Below are positions 33,685 to 42,813 of a stretch of 60,697 bases of DNA, piece by piece. The stretch covers positions 1 through 60,697 of the forward strand of contig JAJUGJ010000019.1 of NCBI GenBank assembly GCA_029268225.1. The letters run 5' to 3'. Made by a program: the position numbers and the translations under genes. This DNA is from Burkholderiales bacterium (GTDB taxonomy: Bacteria > Pseudomonadota > Gammaproteobacteria > Burkholderiales > Burkholderiaceae_C). Numbering within the stretch: the stretch's first letter is position 1; every line of letters starts with the position of its first letter. The notes under the pieces were generated by a model. The model made no database searches. It had not been told where the DNA came from and saw only the letters and a program-made list of their open reading frames with translations.

Positions 33685-36426
33685 ATGGCGCGCCACCCCT
33701 TTGCTCAAGCGCTGCTGGTCTGCCTGCTGGGCTTGGTGATCACCTTCGGAGTTGACCGTTATGGTCAACAACGCGCCGAGCAGGCACTGTACCGTCAGGC
33801 TCAAGCCCAACTCGATGCAGCCAGCCATCGGCTGGCGCTGGAATTGGCCGACGTCTTGCAGGTCAACAAGGATTTCGCGGCGCGGGTGTCAGCCCAGTCC
33901 GGCGCGGGGCAGTTGGACGAGGCGCAATGGCAGCGTCTGGCGGCCGAAACCTTGACGCGACAGCGCCGGCTCAAGAACCTGGCCCTGACGCGCGGCCTGG
34001 TGGTCACCCACGTCTACCCGGTGCGCGGCAACGAGGTGGTGCTGGGCCTGGACTATCGTCAGCATCCCGATCAGTTGGCAGGCATTCAGGCCGCCATCGA
34101 TGCCCGGCAGGGTGTGCTCACCGGTCCGGTGATGTTGGCGCAAGGCGGTTTGGGGATGATCGGCCGTGTGCCCATGTTCGAGCCACCCCGCAACGGTCGC
34201 CCGGGGCCCATGGTGGGTGTGGTGTCGGCCGTGGTTCAGCTGGAAGGTTTGCTGGTTGATGTGGGGCTTGATCCTGCGCGCGTGCCCTTTGTTTACGCAT
34301 TTGCCGCAGACGATGGCGGCCGTGCTTTTCGAGAGGCCTTTCAGGGTGATGCCCGCTTGTTTCGGTCGGGGCGTTTGAAGGCCGAGATCTCTTTGCCTCA
34401 AGGGCGCTGGCATGTGGCGGCAAACCTGAAGCCAGAGGCCTTGGCGCGGGCGTGGCAGCCTTGGCCTGTGCGCATGGCGGGTCTGGGTCTGTCGATCGGG
34501 TTGGCGGTGTTGGTCTTGGTGGTGGCGCGGTCCTTGCCTCAGCGCAAGGAGGCGGCTGTCATGGAAAGCCGTGGGCGCGGCATCGGATTGCAGCCCATCA
34601 TCATCGGGGTGCTGCTTTTGATGGCGCTGCCCACGGTGGTCCTTCAGGGTTGGTTTGCCTACCGGGCTGCCTCCACGGCGGCCGAGCGCTTTCAGGAGGA
34701 CCTTGCCAGCGAGGTGGGCGCTCGCGTGTACGACAAGGTGGTTCAGTTCTTCGAGGTGCCGCGCCGCGTGCTGGCGTTCAACGCAGAGCAGTTTCGCTCT
34801 GGTGCCATCGACCCCCGAAACACCGAAGCGGTCAGCCGCAACTTTCTGTTGCAGATCCGCCAACATCCGCTGCTGACTTTCCTGTCGATCGGGACCGCAG
34901 AGGGCGAGTACCTGTCTGCCAGTCGCCCCCCGGTCGGGCGTGACAAGGCTTTGCGTGTGCTGGAGGCACGCATCGATGCCGCGCGCGTCATGCACATCTA
35001 TCGTGCCGATGAGGTGTACGTGCGTGGGGAGTTGCTCTCGCGCGGCAGCCAGCACTTTGATACCCGTACGCGCCCGTGGTTCAAGGCGGCGGTCGAGGCC
35101 AATCGGCCGTCCTGGTATCCCGCCTATCGCTATGCGATCGAGGACGAGGCCGGCAACTACAACGCCGTTGGCATCGGCATGTCCGCCCCCGTGGTGGATC
35201 GCCAGCACCGATTTGTTGGTGTGGTCACCGCCGATGTGGCCTTGTCACAGTTGAACCTGCTGCTGTCCGGCATCACCAAAGACATTGGCGGTGTGGCGTT
35301 CCTGGCCGAAAGCAATGGGCTGCTGTTGGCCGCCTCCACCGACGATCCGGTTTACCGCTTGTCGGGCAAGTCCATGCAGCGCATCGCGGTGCGGGCCAGC
35401 GACAACCCCTTGATCCGTGTGGCGGGTGAGGTGCTCGCTGAGCAGGGGCATGCCAGGGGACGGGCGTTCCATGATGTCGACGGAGAACGACACCTGATTG
35501 ACTGGTGGACTTATCAGTTGCCCGACGGGCCCAGTCTGACCATCGGTGTGGTGCTGCCACAAAGTCGCTTTGCCGCGCCCAGTGAGGGCTTGCTGGGGAA
35601 TGCGGTGCTGGTGGCCTTGCTGCTGCTGGCAGCGTGTGTGGTGGCAGCCTGGGTGCTCAGTGAGCGCCTGGCGCGTCCCCTGGTCACTCTCAGCCAGTGG
35701 GCCGCGCGCCTTGGGCAGGGGGACTGGGCTCGCCCGCACCAGACGGGCAGCGCCATTGCCGAGGTGAGTACGCTGTCGCACGCCTTGGGGCAGATGGCCG
35801 CTCAGTTGCGCGATCACACCGAGGAACTGACGCGGCAGGTGGCCGAACGCACCACCGAGCTGGAGCAGGCCAATCGGGTTTTGTCCAAGCTGTCGCATAC
35901 CGATGGCCTCACCGGGGTGGCCAACCGCCGCCGTTTTGACGAGTTGCTGAGCCTGGAATGGTCGCGTGCGATGCGGGCGGAGCAGGCCTTGGCCCTGATC
36001 ATGCTGGACGTGGACCATTTCAAGCTCTTCAACGATCGCTATGGCCACTTGGCCGGCGATGACTGTTTGCGAAGCATCGCGCGGGTGCTGACCGAGCAGT
36101 GCCGCCGTGCGGGTGACCAGCCGGCACGCTATGGGGGTGAAGAGTTCGTCATCCTGGTCGCGGAGGACGATGTGGCCGGTGCAGTGCAACTGGCCGAACG
36201 GGTGCGCCTGGCCATCCAAGCGCTGGGCATCCCTCATGTGGACAGCGCCCACCACGTGGTTACCGTGAGCTTGGGCGTGGCGGTGGCGCACCCCGTGTTG
36301 GGAGAGCAGGCGCAAACGCTCATCAGCCGTGCTGATGCGGCCCTGTATCGGGCCAAACACAGTGGCCGCAACCAGACCAATCTGGCAGACGTCGAAGACG
36401 AGCACCCAACTGCAACCGAAGTCTGA
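33685..36426 (+). CDS. Diguanylate cyclase with two sensor modules (CHASE and dCache)
   Basis: A 913-residue inner-membrane protein. Order: helix (8-24), periplasmic CHASE domain (about 75-230, NLALTRGLVVTHVYP), helix (255-285), helix (305-325), a second periplasmic region of the double-Cache type (330-630, SRGSQHFDTRTRPWFKAAV, SWYPAYRYAIED), helix (640-660), HAMP (660-715) with a short coiled coil, and GGDEF with DVDHFKLFNDRYGH and RYGGEEF (about 818-822). The I-site RAGD is kept. It should produce cyclic-di-GMP in response to two extracytoplasmic signals. Single-gene unit, convergent with xdhC. Confidence 0.9.
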   Translation: MARHPFAQALLVCLLGLVITFGVDRYGQQRAEQALYRQAQAQLDAASHRLALELADVLQVNKDFAARVSAQSGAGQLDEAQWQRLAAETLTRQRRLKNLALTRGLVVTHVYPVRGNEVVLGLDYRQHPDQLAGIQAAIDARQGVLTGPVMLAQGGLGMIGRVPMFEPPRNGRPGPMVGVVSAVVQLEGLLVDVGLDPARVPFVYAFAADDGGRAFREAFQGDARLFRSGRLKAEISLPQGRWHVAANLKPEALARAWQPWPVRMAGLGLSIGLAVLVLVVARSLPQRKEAAVMESRGRGIGLQPIIIGVLLLMALPTVVLQGWFAYRAASTAAERFQEDLASEVGARVYDKVVQFFEVPRRVLAFNAEQFRSGAIDPRNTEAVSRNFLLQIRQHPLLTFLSIGTAEGEYLSASRPPVGRDKALRVLEARIDAARVMHIYRADEVYVRGELLSRGSQHFDTRTRPWFKAAVEANRPSWYPAYRYAIEDEAGNYNAVGIGMSAPVVDRQHRFVGVVTADVALSQLNLLLSGITKDIGGVAFLAESNGLLLAASTDDPVYRLSGKSMQRIAVRASDNPLIRVAGEVLAEQGHARGRAFHDVDGERHLIDWWTYQLPDGPSLTIGVVLPQSRFAAPSEGLLGNAVLVALLLLAACVVAAWVLSERLARPLVTLSQWAARLGQGDWARPHQTGSAIAEVSTLSHALGQMAAQLRDHTEELTRQVAERTTELEQANRVLSKLSHTDGLTGVANRRRFDELLSLEWSRAMRAEQALALIMLDVDHFKLFNDRYGHLAGDDCLRSIARVLTEQCRRAGDQPARYGGEEFVILVAEDDVAGAVQLAERVRLAIQALGIPHVDSAHHVVTVSLGVAVAHPVLGEQAQTLISRADAALYRAKHSGRNQTNLADVEDEHPTATEV

Positions 36427-36462
36427 GCGGCGTATGGCACCGCCGATGGGCGGTTGCAAGGA

Positions 36463-37341
36463 TCAGGCAGCGTGGGCGGCCAGCAACTGCGCCACCACCG
36501 CGATGGCGATCACGGCCGGCTCCTTGCCTGGGATGTCGGGCAGGCCGATGGGGCAGGTCAGACGGGCCAGGGCCTCAGCAGGAATGCCTTGTTCTGCCAG
36601 TCGGTGCAGAAAGCGCGCCCGCTTGGTCTGTGAGCCGATCAAGCCGGCGAACCGGAAGTCGCCCCGGCGCAGCACGGCGTCGATGATCTTCAGGTCCAGA
36701 TCGTGCCGATGCGTCAGCACCAGGTGACAGGCGTTCGGGGGGGCGTCAAGCACCTCGCGTTCGGCAGCCTCGGTGGGCAGCCACTGGATGTGGTCGGGCA
36801 GGGCGGCCAGCATCTCGGGTGCGGGCAATCCAGCCTGGGCATCCCATTCCGGCAGATCGTCGGCACGCTCGTCGATCCAGCGCACGCTGCAGTCCAGGTC
36901 ACTCAGCAGCTTGACGATGGCCTGGCCCACATGGCCGGCGCCATGCAGCTCGACATGAAAGCGGGGCGGTGGCACCTGCCAGGCCGCCAGACTGGCCATG
37001 CTCAGGGCTTCAAAGCGCAGGGTCACGACCCCGCCGCAGCATTGGCCCAGGGTGGGGCCCAGCGGGAAGGTGTGCGTCCAGCTTTCCGCAGGCAGGCCTT
37101 CGCGCAGCGCCTGACGCGCCAGGTCGATGGCGCGCCATTCCAGATGCCCCCCGCCGACCGTGCCCCGTACCTCGTCGGGCGCCACCAGCATGCGGGCGTC
37201 CTGATCGCGCGGGGTCGAGCCCCGGATGGCGTCCACGCTGACGATGTAGGCGGCGCGCCCGTCTTGCAGCCAACGCGTGGCACGGGCGTGCAGGCTGCGT
37301 GGCGTCAGGCGGTCGGGGGCGCTGGATGCGGTGAAGCTCAT
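36463..37341 (-). CDS. xdhC: Xanthine dehydrogenase maturation factor XdhC
   Basis: A 292-residue cytoplasmic protein that binds molybdenum cofactor, helps its sulfuration and inserts it into XdhB. Typical blocks are SVDAIRGSTPRDQDARMLV, GTVGGGHLEWRAI, LGPTLGQCCGG with the conserved cysteine pair, and the Rossmann-like HVELHGAGHVGQAIVKLL with THRHDLDLKIIDAVL and GLIGSQTKRARF. Its ATG overlaps the xdhB stop by four bases. Last gene of the xdhABC operon. Confidence 0.93.
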   Translation of the reverse strand: MSFTASSAPDRLTPRSLHARATRWLQDGRAAYIVSVDAIRGSTPRDQDARMLVAPDEVRGTVGGGHLEWRAIDLARQALREGLPAESWTHTFPLGPTLGQCCGGVVTLRFEALSMASLAAWQVPPPRFHVELHGAGHVGQAIVKLLSDLDCSVRWIDERADDLPEWDAQAGLPAPEMLAALPDHIQWLPTEAAEREVLDAPPNACHLVLTHRHDLDLKIIDAVLRRGDFRFAGLIGSQTKRARFLHRLAEQGIPAEALARLTCPIGLPDIPGKEPAVIAIAVVAQLLAAHAA

Positions 37342-39686
37342 GCGCTGAGCGGGTCCAACGCTTGCGCCTGGCGCTGCACCGCCTGGATGGCATCGAGAAT
37401 GGCCTCGGGCGTGGCCGGCGCGCGCAATGGCGGGTCGATGCGGTGCCCGCCCACGCTGGAGATCGCGTCGCGCAGCGCAAAGAACACCGAAAACGGCAGC
37501 AACAGCGGCGGCTCACCCACCGCCTTCGAGCGGTAGATGGTGTCCTGCACATTGCGGTTCTGGAAGAGCTTCACGCGGAAGTCCACCGGGCAGTCATTGG
37601 CCGTGGGAATCTTGTAGGTGGACGGGGCGTGCGTCATCAGCTTGCCCGTGTCGGGGTGCCACCACAATTCCTCGCTGGTGAGCCAGCCCATGCCTTGCAC
37701 GAAGGCGCCTTCGATCTGGCCGATGTCCAGCGCCGGGTTGATGGACTGTCCCACGTCGTGCAGCACATCGGCGCGCAGCACGCGTGATTCGCCGGTGAGC
37801 GTGTCCAGCAGCACCTCGCTCACGGCCGCACCGTAGGCGAAGTAGTAGAAGGGGTGGCCCTGCATGGTCTGGCGGTCCCAGCTCAGACCGGGGGTGGCGT
37901 AAAAGCCGTCGGACCAGAGTTGGATGCGGTTCAGGTAGGCGTCGTTGACCACGTCTTCGAAGCTCAAGGCCTGGTCGCCGGCCCACACCTGGTCATCCGC
38001 AAAACGCACTTCGCTGGCGGGCACGCCCAGGCGGGTGGCGGTGCGTTGGGCCAGTCGTTCCACGATTTGCTGCGCCGCGTTGGCGGCGGCCTTGCCGTTC
38101 AGGTCCGACCCGGTGGAGGCGGCCGTGGCCGAGGTGTTGGCCACCTTGCTGGTGTCGGTGGCGGTCACGCGCACGCGGTGGGCGCTCACGCCCAGGGTGT
38201 GCGCCACCATCTGCGCCACCTTGGTGTTGAGGCCCTGGCCCATCTCGGTGCCGCCGTGGTTCACCAGCACGCTGCCGTCGTTGTAGACGTGCACCAGCGC
38301 GCCGGCCTGGTTCAGGTGCACCACATTGAAGGAGATGCCGAATTTCAGCGGGGTGAGGGCCAGGCCCTTTTTCAAGATGGGGCTGCTGGCGTTGAAGGCG
38401 GCTACCGCCTCGCGGCGGGCGTGGTAATCGCTGCTGGCCACCAACTCGCGGATCAGGGCGGGCAGCACGTTGTCGACCACCTTCTGGCCGTAAGGCGTCG
38501 TGTCGCGCTCACCCACGCCGTACAGATTGGCCAGGCGCACCTCCAGCGGATCGCGCCCCACCTTGCGGGCCAGCGAATCCATGATCAACTCGATGGCCAT
38601 CGCGCCTTGGGGGCCGCCAAAGCCCCGAAAGGCCGTGTTGCTCTGGGTGTTCGTGCGGGCGCAAAAGCCCTGGGCGTCCACCGCCGGCAGCCAGTAGGCA
38701 TTGTCGAAGTGACACAGCGCGCGCGTCATCACCGGCGCCGACAGGTCGGCGGAGAACCCCGCTCGCGACACCATTTCGATGCGGGTGCCCAGGATGCGGC
38801 CGTGCTCATCGTGGGCCACGTCGAAGTCGTGGATGAAGCAGTGGCGCCGCCCGGTGATCAGGATGTCGTCATCGCGGTCGGGGCGCAGCTTCACCGGGCG
38901 TTGCAGCGTGTGCGCGGCCAGGGCGGCCACACAGGCGAACACGGCCGATTGCGACTCCTTGCCGCCAAAGCCACCGCCCATGCGGCGTGATTCCACCTGC
39001 ACATGGTGGGCGTGCAGGTTCAGTGCGTGCGCAATCGCGTGCTGCATCTCGCTGGGATGCTGGGTGGAGCTGTGCACCAGCAGGCCGCGGTCTTCACGCG
39101 GAATGGCGTAGGCGATGTGACCTTCGAGGTAGAAATGCTCCTGTCCGCCCATGTGGAAGCGGCCTTGCAGACGCTCGGGCGCTTGCGCGAACGCGGCGTC
39201 CACATCCCCACGGCGTAGGCGCATGGGTGGCACCACATACTGGCCGGCCGCATGGGCCTCTTCCGGGGTCAAGATGGCGGGCAGGGGTTCGATCTGAACA
39301 AAATCTTTCGTGCGCGCGGCGGCGCGGCGGGCCAGCTCGCGCTGGGTCGACAGCACCACCAGCACGGGCTGTCCCAGGTAACGCACATCACCGCTGGCCA
39401 GGATGGGGTCATCGTGGACCAGGGCGCCGCAGTCATTGAGGCCAGGGATGTCGGCGGCGGTCAGCACGGCCACCACGCCGGGCAGGGCCTTCAGGCCGGC
39501 CACGTCGATGTGGGTCAGGCGGCCATGCGCCACGGGTGACAGGCCCAGCGCCGCATGCAGCGTGCCGGCCAGCTCGGGCAGGTCGTCAATGTAGGGCGCG
39601 CGCCCGGCCACATGCAGGTGGGCCGATTCGTGGGGCAGAGGCTGGCCCGCCACCCGGTCAGGGCTCACAGAGTTCGATGTCATCAC
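37338..39686 (-). CDS. xdhB: Xanthine dehydrogenase, molybdenum-binding large subunit
   Basis: A 782-residue catalytic subunit that hydroxylates hypoxanthine to xanthine and xanthine to urate at the molybdopterin site. Cofactor-binding blocks GGGFGGKESQ, FRGFGGPQGAMAIE, GTEMGQGLNTKVAQ and ASTGSDLNGKAA are intact, and the catalytic glutamate lies in KAVGEPPLLL near the C-terminus. It sits between xdhA (12 bases upstream) and xdhC (4-base overlap). Length is normal for the two-subunit bacterial enzyme. Confidence 0.95.
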   Translation of the reverse strand: MMTSNSVSPDRVAGQPLPHESAHLHVAGRAPYIDDLPELAGTLHAALGLSPVAHGRLTHIDVAGLKALPGVVAVLTAADIPGLNDCGALVHDDPILASGDVRYLGQPVLVVLSTQRELARRAAARTKDFVQIEPLPAILTPEEAHAAGQYVVPPMRLRRGDVDAAFAQAPERLQGRFHMGGQEHFYLEGHIAYAIPREDRGLLVHSSTQHPSEMQHAIAHALNLHAHHVQVESRRMGGGFGGKESQSAVFACVAALAAHTLQRPVKLRPDRDDDILITGRRHCFIHDFDVAHDEHGRILGTRIEMVSRAGFSADLSAPVMTRALCHFDNAYWLPAVDAQGFCARTNTQSNTAFRGFGGPQGAMAIELIMDSLARKVGRDPLEVRLANLYGVGERDTTPYGQKVVDNVLPALIRELVASSDYHARREAVAAFNASSPILKKGLALTPLKFGISFNVVHLNQAGALVHVYNDGSVLVNHGGTEMGQGLNTKVAQMVAHTLGVSAHRVRVTATDTSKVANTSATAASTGSDLNGKAAANAAQQIVERLAQRTATRLGVPASEVRFADDQVWAGDQALSFEDVVNDAYLNRIQLWSDGFYATPGLSWDRQTMQGHPFYYFAYGAAVSEVLLDTLTGESRVLRADVLHDVGQSINPALDIGQIEGAFVQGMGWLTSEELWWHPDTGKLMTHAPSTYKIPTANDCPVDFRVKLFQNRNVQDTIYRSKAVGEPPLLLPFSVFFALRDAISSVGGHRIDPPLRAPATPEAILDAIQAVQRQAQALDPLSA

Positions 39687-39698
39687 AAGCCCTCCTTG

Positions 39699-41234
39699 TC
39701 ACACAGGTGCCGGCCAGATCTGGGTCTGGGTCGATGGCAGGGGCGCGTCCGGACGGGTCTCCATCCAGAAACGCTTCAACAAATTCGCAGCCACGGTGTG
39801 GCGGTAGTCGCGGGTGGCGCGCAGGTCGGTCAGTGCTTGGAAGTCCTGCGCCAAAGCGGCTTGGGCGGCCTGTAGCGTGGCTTCATTCCACGGGTGGCCA
39901 ATGAGCGCAGCTTCGGTGAGCGTTGCCCGACGCGCTGTCGCCGCCATGCCGCCCCATCCCAGTCGCGCCTCGGCAATGAGGCCATCTTCCAGGCGGATCA
40001 TCAGCCCCGCGCACAGGGCCGAGATGTCACTGTCCCGCCGCTTGGATACCTTGTAGGCGCGCAGCACCTCACTCCGCGCGGCTTGAGGCAGCGGCACGCG
40101 CAGCGCCTGCACGAACTCGCCCGGCTGCAGGGCGTTGGCCACGTAGCCCAGGTAGAACGCGCTCAAGGGCAGCTCGCGGGTCTGCTCGCCCTGACGCAGC
40201 ACCAACGAGGCGCCCAGGGCCAGCAAAATGGGAGCGCCATCGCCAATTGGCGAGCCGTTGGCCACATTGCCGCCCAGCGTGCCGGCATGGCGTACGGGGG
40301 GCGAGGCAAAGCGCAGCCAGATTTCGCGCAAGGCGGGCACATGGCGGCTCAAGGTAGACCATGCGTCCTCCAGCGACACGCCCGCACCGATCTCCAGCCC
40401 CTCAGGCTGAGCCGGGTTGGCGCCCCAGTGCGTGATCTGCTGCAGCTCGCGCACGCGGCCCACATACAGGATGTCGCCCAGCGCCTTGAACTGCTTGTTC
40501 ACCCACAGGGCCACGTCGGTGCCGCCGGCCAGTACGCGGGCCTGGGGCAGGGCCGCGCGCAGCCGCGCCAGCTCGGTCAGCGTGGTGGGGGCAAAGAAGC
40601 GGGTGGTCTGGCCGGGTGCGGCCGGGTCAGGGCCTTCGTAGACCAGGTCCGGCTGATCTGCCAGCGTGCTCAGCGCCGTCAGATACGGCGTTGGATCAAA
40701 GCTGACGCGCGGCGCATCGAACATCTGCTCCCCCGCATCCAGGATCGGCCGGTAGCCCGTGCAGCGACACAGATTGCCCGCCAGCGCATCGGCCAGGTCC
40801 GCACGTGGCAGCGCCTGCTCATGGTGTTCGTACAGGTTCCACAGCGACATCACGAAGCCTGGTGTGCAAAAGCCGCATTGCGATCCGTGGCAGTCCACCA
40901 GGGCTTTCTGACACGGGTGCAGCGGGGCATCTGCGCGGGGTTGCAGGTCTTCCACCGTCAGCAAGGCCTGTCCGTCCAGCGTGGGCAGGAACTGGATGCA
41001 GGCGTTCACCGTGCGCTGCTGCCAGGCACCGGTGGCATCGCGCTCACCCAGCACCACCGTGCAGGCGCCACAGTCCCCCTCGGCGCAGCCTTCCTTGGTG
41101 CCGGTGCAGTGCGCCGCTTCACGCAGCCACTGCAACACCGTGGTGGTGGCGGGCACGCCGCTGACCTCCTTCACCTCGCCTCGGTGAACGAAGCGAATGG
41201 GGCGGGAGGGCCGGGGCTCGGCAGGGGCGCTCAT
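39699..41234 (-). CDS. xdhA: Xanthine dehydrogenase, iron-sulfur/FAD small subunit
   Basis: A 511-residue subunit that carries two [2Fe-2S] clusters and FAD and passes electrons from the molybdenum site to NAD. First cluster: CTGTKEGCAEGDCGAC; second: QCGFCTPGF with NLCRCTGYRP. The FAD domain shows VLAGGTDVALWVNK and LGGNVANGSPIGD. The frame is open 16 codons further upstream, but AAGGAG 8 bases before the ATG at 41234 fixes the start. First gene of xdhABC, divergent from guanine deaminase across 154 bases. Confidence 0.95.
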   Translation of the reverse strand: MSAPAEPRPSRPIRFVHRGEVKEVSGVPATTTVLQWLREAAHCTGTKEGCAEGDCGACTVVLGERDATGAWQQRTVNACIQFLPTLDGQALLTVEDLQPRADAPLHPCQKALVDCHGSQCGFCTPGFVMSLWNLYEHHEQALPRADLADALAGNLCRCTGYRPILDAGEQMFDAPRVSFDPTPYLTALSTLADQPDLVYEGPDPAAPGQTTRFFAPTTLTELARLRAALPQARVLAGGTDVALWVNKQFKALGDILYVGRVRELQQITHWGANPAQPEGLEIGAGVSLEDAWSTLSRHVPALREIWLRFASPPVRHAGTLGGNVANGSPIGDGAPILLALGASLVLRQGEQTRELPLSAFYLGYVANALQPGEFVQALRVPLPQAARSEVLRAYKVSKRRDSDISALCAGLMIRLEDGLIAEARLGWGGMAATARRATLTEAALIGHPWNEATLQAAQAALAQDFQALTDLRATRDYRHTVAANLLKRFWMETRPDAPLPSTQTQIWPAPV

Positions 41235-41388
41235 CAACAGGTCTCCTTTTGTACAGCTCATTATGGCGAGGATGGAATGCAAGCGGCGTGCCGACGCATT
41301 GACGCCAGGGTGGCAAAGTTGGCCCGATCAGTGCTTGTGCATGCTCTACCATCCATGATGCTCACCGGTCCGCTGTTCTTTGTCTTGT

Positions 41389-42765
41389 ATGAATGCCCCT
41401 GATCCTGTGTCGCTGACAAGCGAAGCCCCTCAGACAGACGCTGCCTTGCGGCGCGTGCTGCGGGCGGACCTGCTCGACTTCACCGCCGACCCTGGCTTTG
41501 CCTTGCCCCACGAGGCCACCGGGGTGCGCTGGCGCCCGGATCACCTGGTCCTGATCGAAGATGGCCGCATCCACGCCGTGCAGCCGGCCGACCAGCCTGT
41601 GCCCGCTGGCTGGCAGTCCGTGCCGCAGGAGGACCATGGCGGCCGCCTGTTGATGCCCGGCTTCATCGACACCCATGTGCACTGCCCGCAACTGGACGTG
41701 ATCGCCAGCTTTGGCACGGCCTTGCTGGACTGGCTCAACACCTACACCTTCCCGGCCGAGAAGCGCTATGCCGACCCCGAGGTCTCCCGCCAGGGCGCCC
41801 AGCGCTTCCTGTCGGCCCTGTGGGCGCATGGCACCACCAGCGCGGTCGTGTTCCCCACCGTGCACAAAGTCAGTGCACAGGCCCTGTTCGAAGCCGCTCA
41901 TGCACAAGGCATGCGCCTGATCACCGGCAAGGTGCTGATGGACCGCCACGCGCCCGACGGCCTGCGCGACGACGTGGCTCAGGCGGAGCGCGACTGCATT
42001 GACCTGATCGACCGCTGGCACAACCAGGGTCGTCAGGCCTTCGCGGTCACCGTGCGCTTTGCGCCCACCAGCACGCCCGAGCAACTGGCCATGGCCGGTC
42101 TGCTGTGTCAGACCTATCCCGGCACCTACATGCAGACCCATGTGGCCGAGAACCAGGACGAGATCCGCTGGGTGGCCGAGTTGTTCCCGGATGCCCGCAG
42201 CTATCTGGATGTGTACGACCGTGAAGGCCTGCTCGGCCCGCGCGCCGTCTTGGCCCACGGCATCTGGCTGGACGCCAACGACCGCGCCGTGTTGCGCGAG
42301 CGCGGTGCCCAGATCGCGCACAGCCCGTCGTCCAACCTGTTCCTGGGCAGCGGCCTGTTCGACTGGGCCCAGGCGCAGCGTGAAGGCGTGGCCGTCAGTC
42401 TGGCCAGCGACGTGGGTGGCGGCACCAGCCTGTCCATGCTGCGCAACATGCAGGACGCCTACAAGATCCAGGCGATGCTGGGCAACCGCCTGACCGCCTG
42501 GAAGGCCCTGCACGCCGCGACGCTGGGCGCCGCGCAAGCCCTGGGCCTCGCTCACGAAATCGGCCAGATCGAGCCCGGCCACATGGCTGACCTGGCGGTG
42601 TGGGACTGGGCCCACGGCCCTGTGGCCGAACACCGTGACCGCCTGGCACGCGACTCGCATGCATCCTTGCACGAACGCGCCTTCGTCTGGATGACCCTGG
42701 GTGACGAACGCAACCTCGTGGAAACCCTGATCCGGGGTCAAACGGTGTTCCAATCTCCGCTTTGA
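41389..42765 (+). CDS. guaD: Guanine deaminase
   Basis: A 458-residue zinc hydrolase of the amidohydrolase superfamily that deaminates guanine to xanthine, the substrate of the divergent Xdh. Metal ligands: PGFIDTHVHCPQ, the histidines in MQTHVAEN and VLAHGIWL, and the aspartate in LASDVGGGTSLSM. HSPSSNLFLGSGLFD is typical of GuaD. The ATG at 41389 is preferred over the upstream TTG. It leads a row of genes with the BMP-type ABC transporter 48 bases downstream. Confidence 0.93.
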   Translation: MNAPDPVSLTSEAPQTDAALRRVLRADLLDFTADPGFALPHEATGVRWRPDHLVLIEDGRIHAVQPADQPVPAGWQSVPQEDHGGRLLMPGFIDTHVHCPQLDVIASFGTALLDWLNTYTFPAEKRYADPEVSRQGAQRFLSALWAHGTTSAVVFPTVHKVSAQALFEAAHAQGMRLITGKVLMDRHAPDGLRDDVAQAERDCIDLIDRWHNQGRQAFAVTVRFAPTSTPEQLAMAGLLCQTYPGTYMQTHVAENQDEIRWVAELFPDARSYLDVYDREGLLGPRAVLAHGIWLDANDRAVLRERGAQIAHSPSSNLFLGSGLFDWAQAQREGVAVSLASDVGGGTSLSMLRNMQDAYKIQAMLGNRLTAWKALHAATLGAAQALGLAHEIGQIEPGHMADLAVWDWAHGPVAEHRDRLARDSHASLHERAFVWMTLGDERNLVETLIRGQTVFQSPL

Positions 42766-42813
42766 CCGAGCGCCCCTGTTCTTTGGCTTGACCCATTTCT
42801 GACCACCACCCTC

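Noticed and set aside
41236..41265. TGTACA upstream of xdhA as a fourth operator copy
   Set aside because: It lacks the central TA of TGTATACA and the RYTTTG tail, so half-site spacing differs; not counted.
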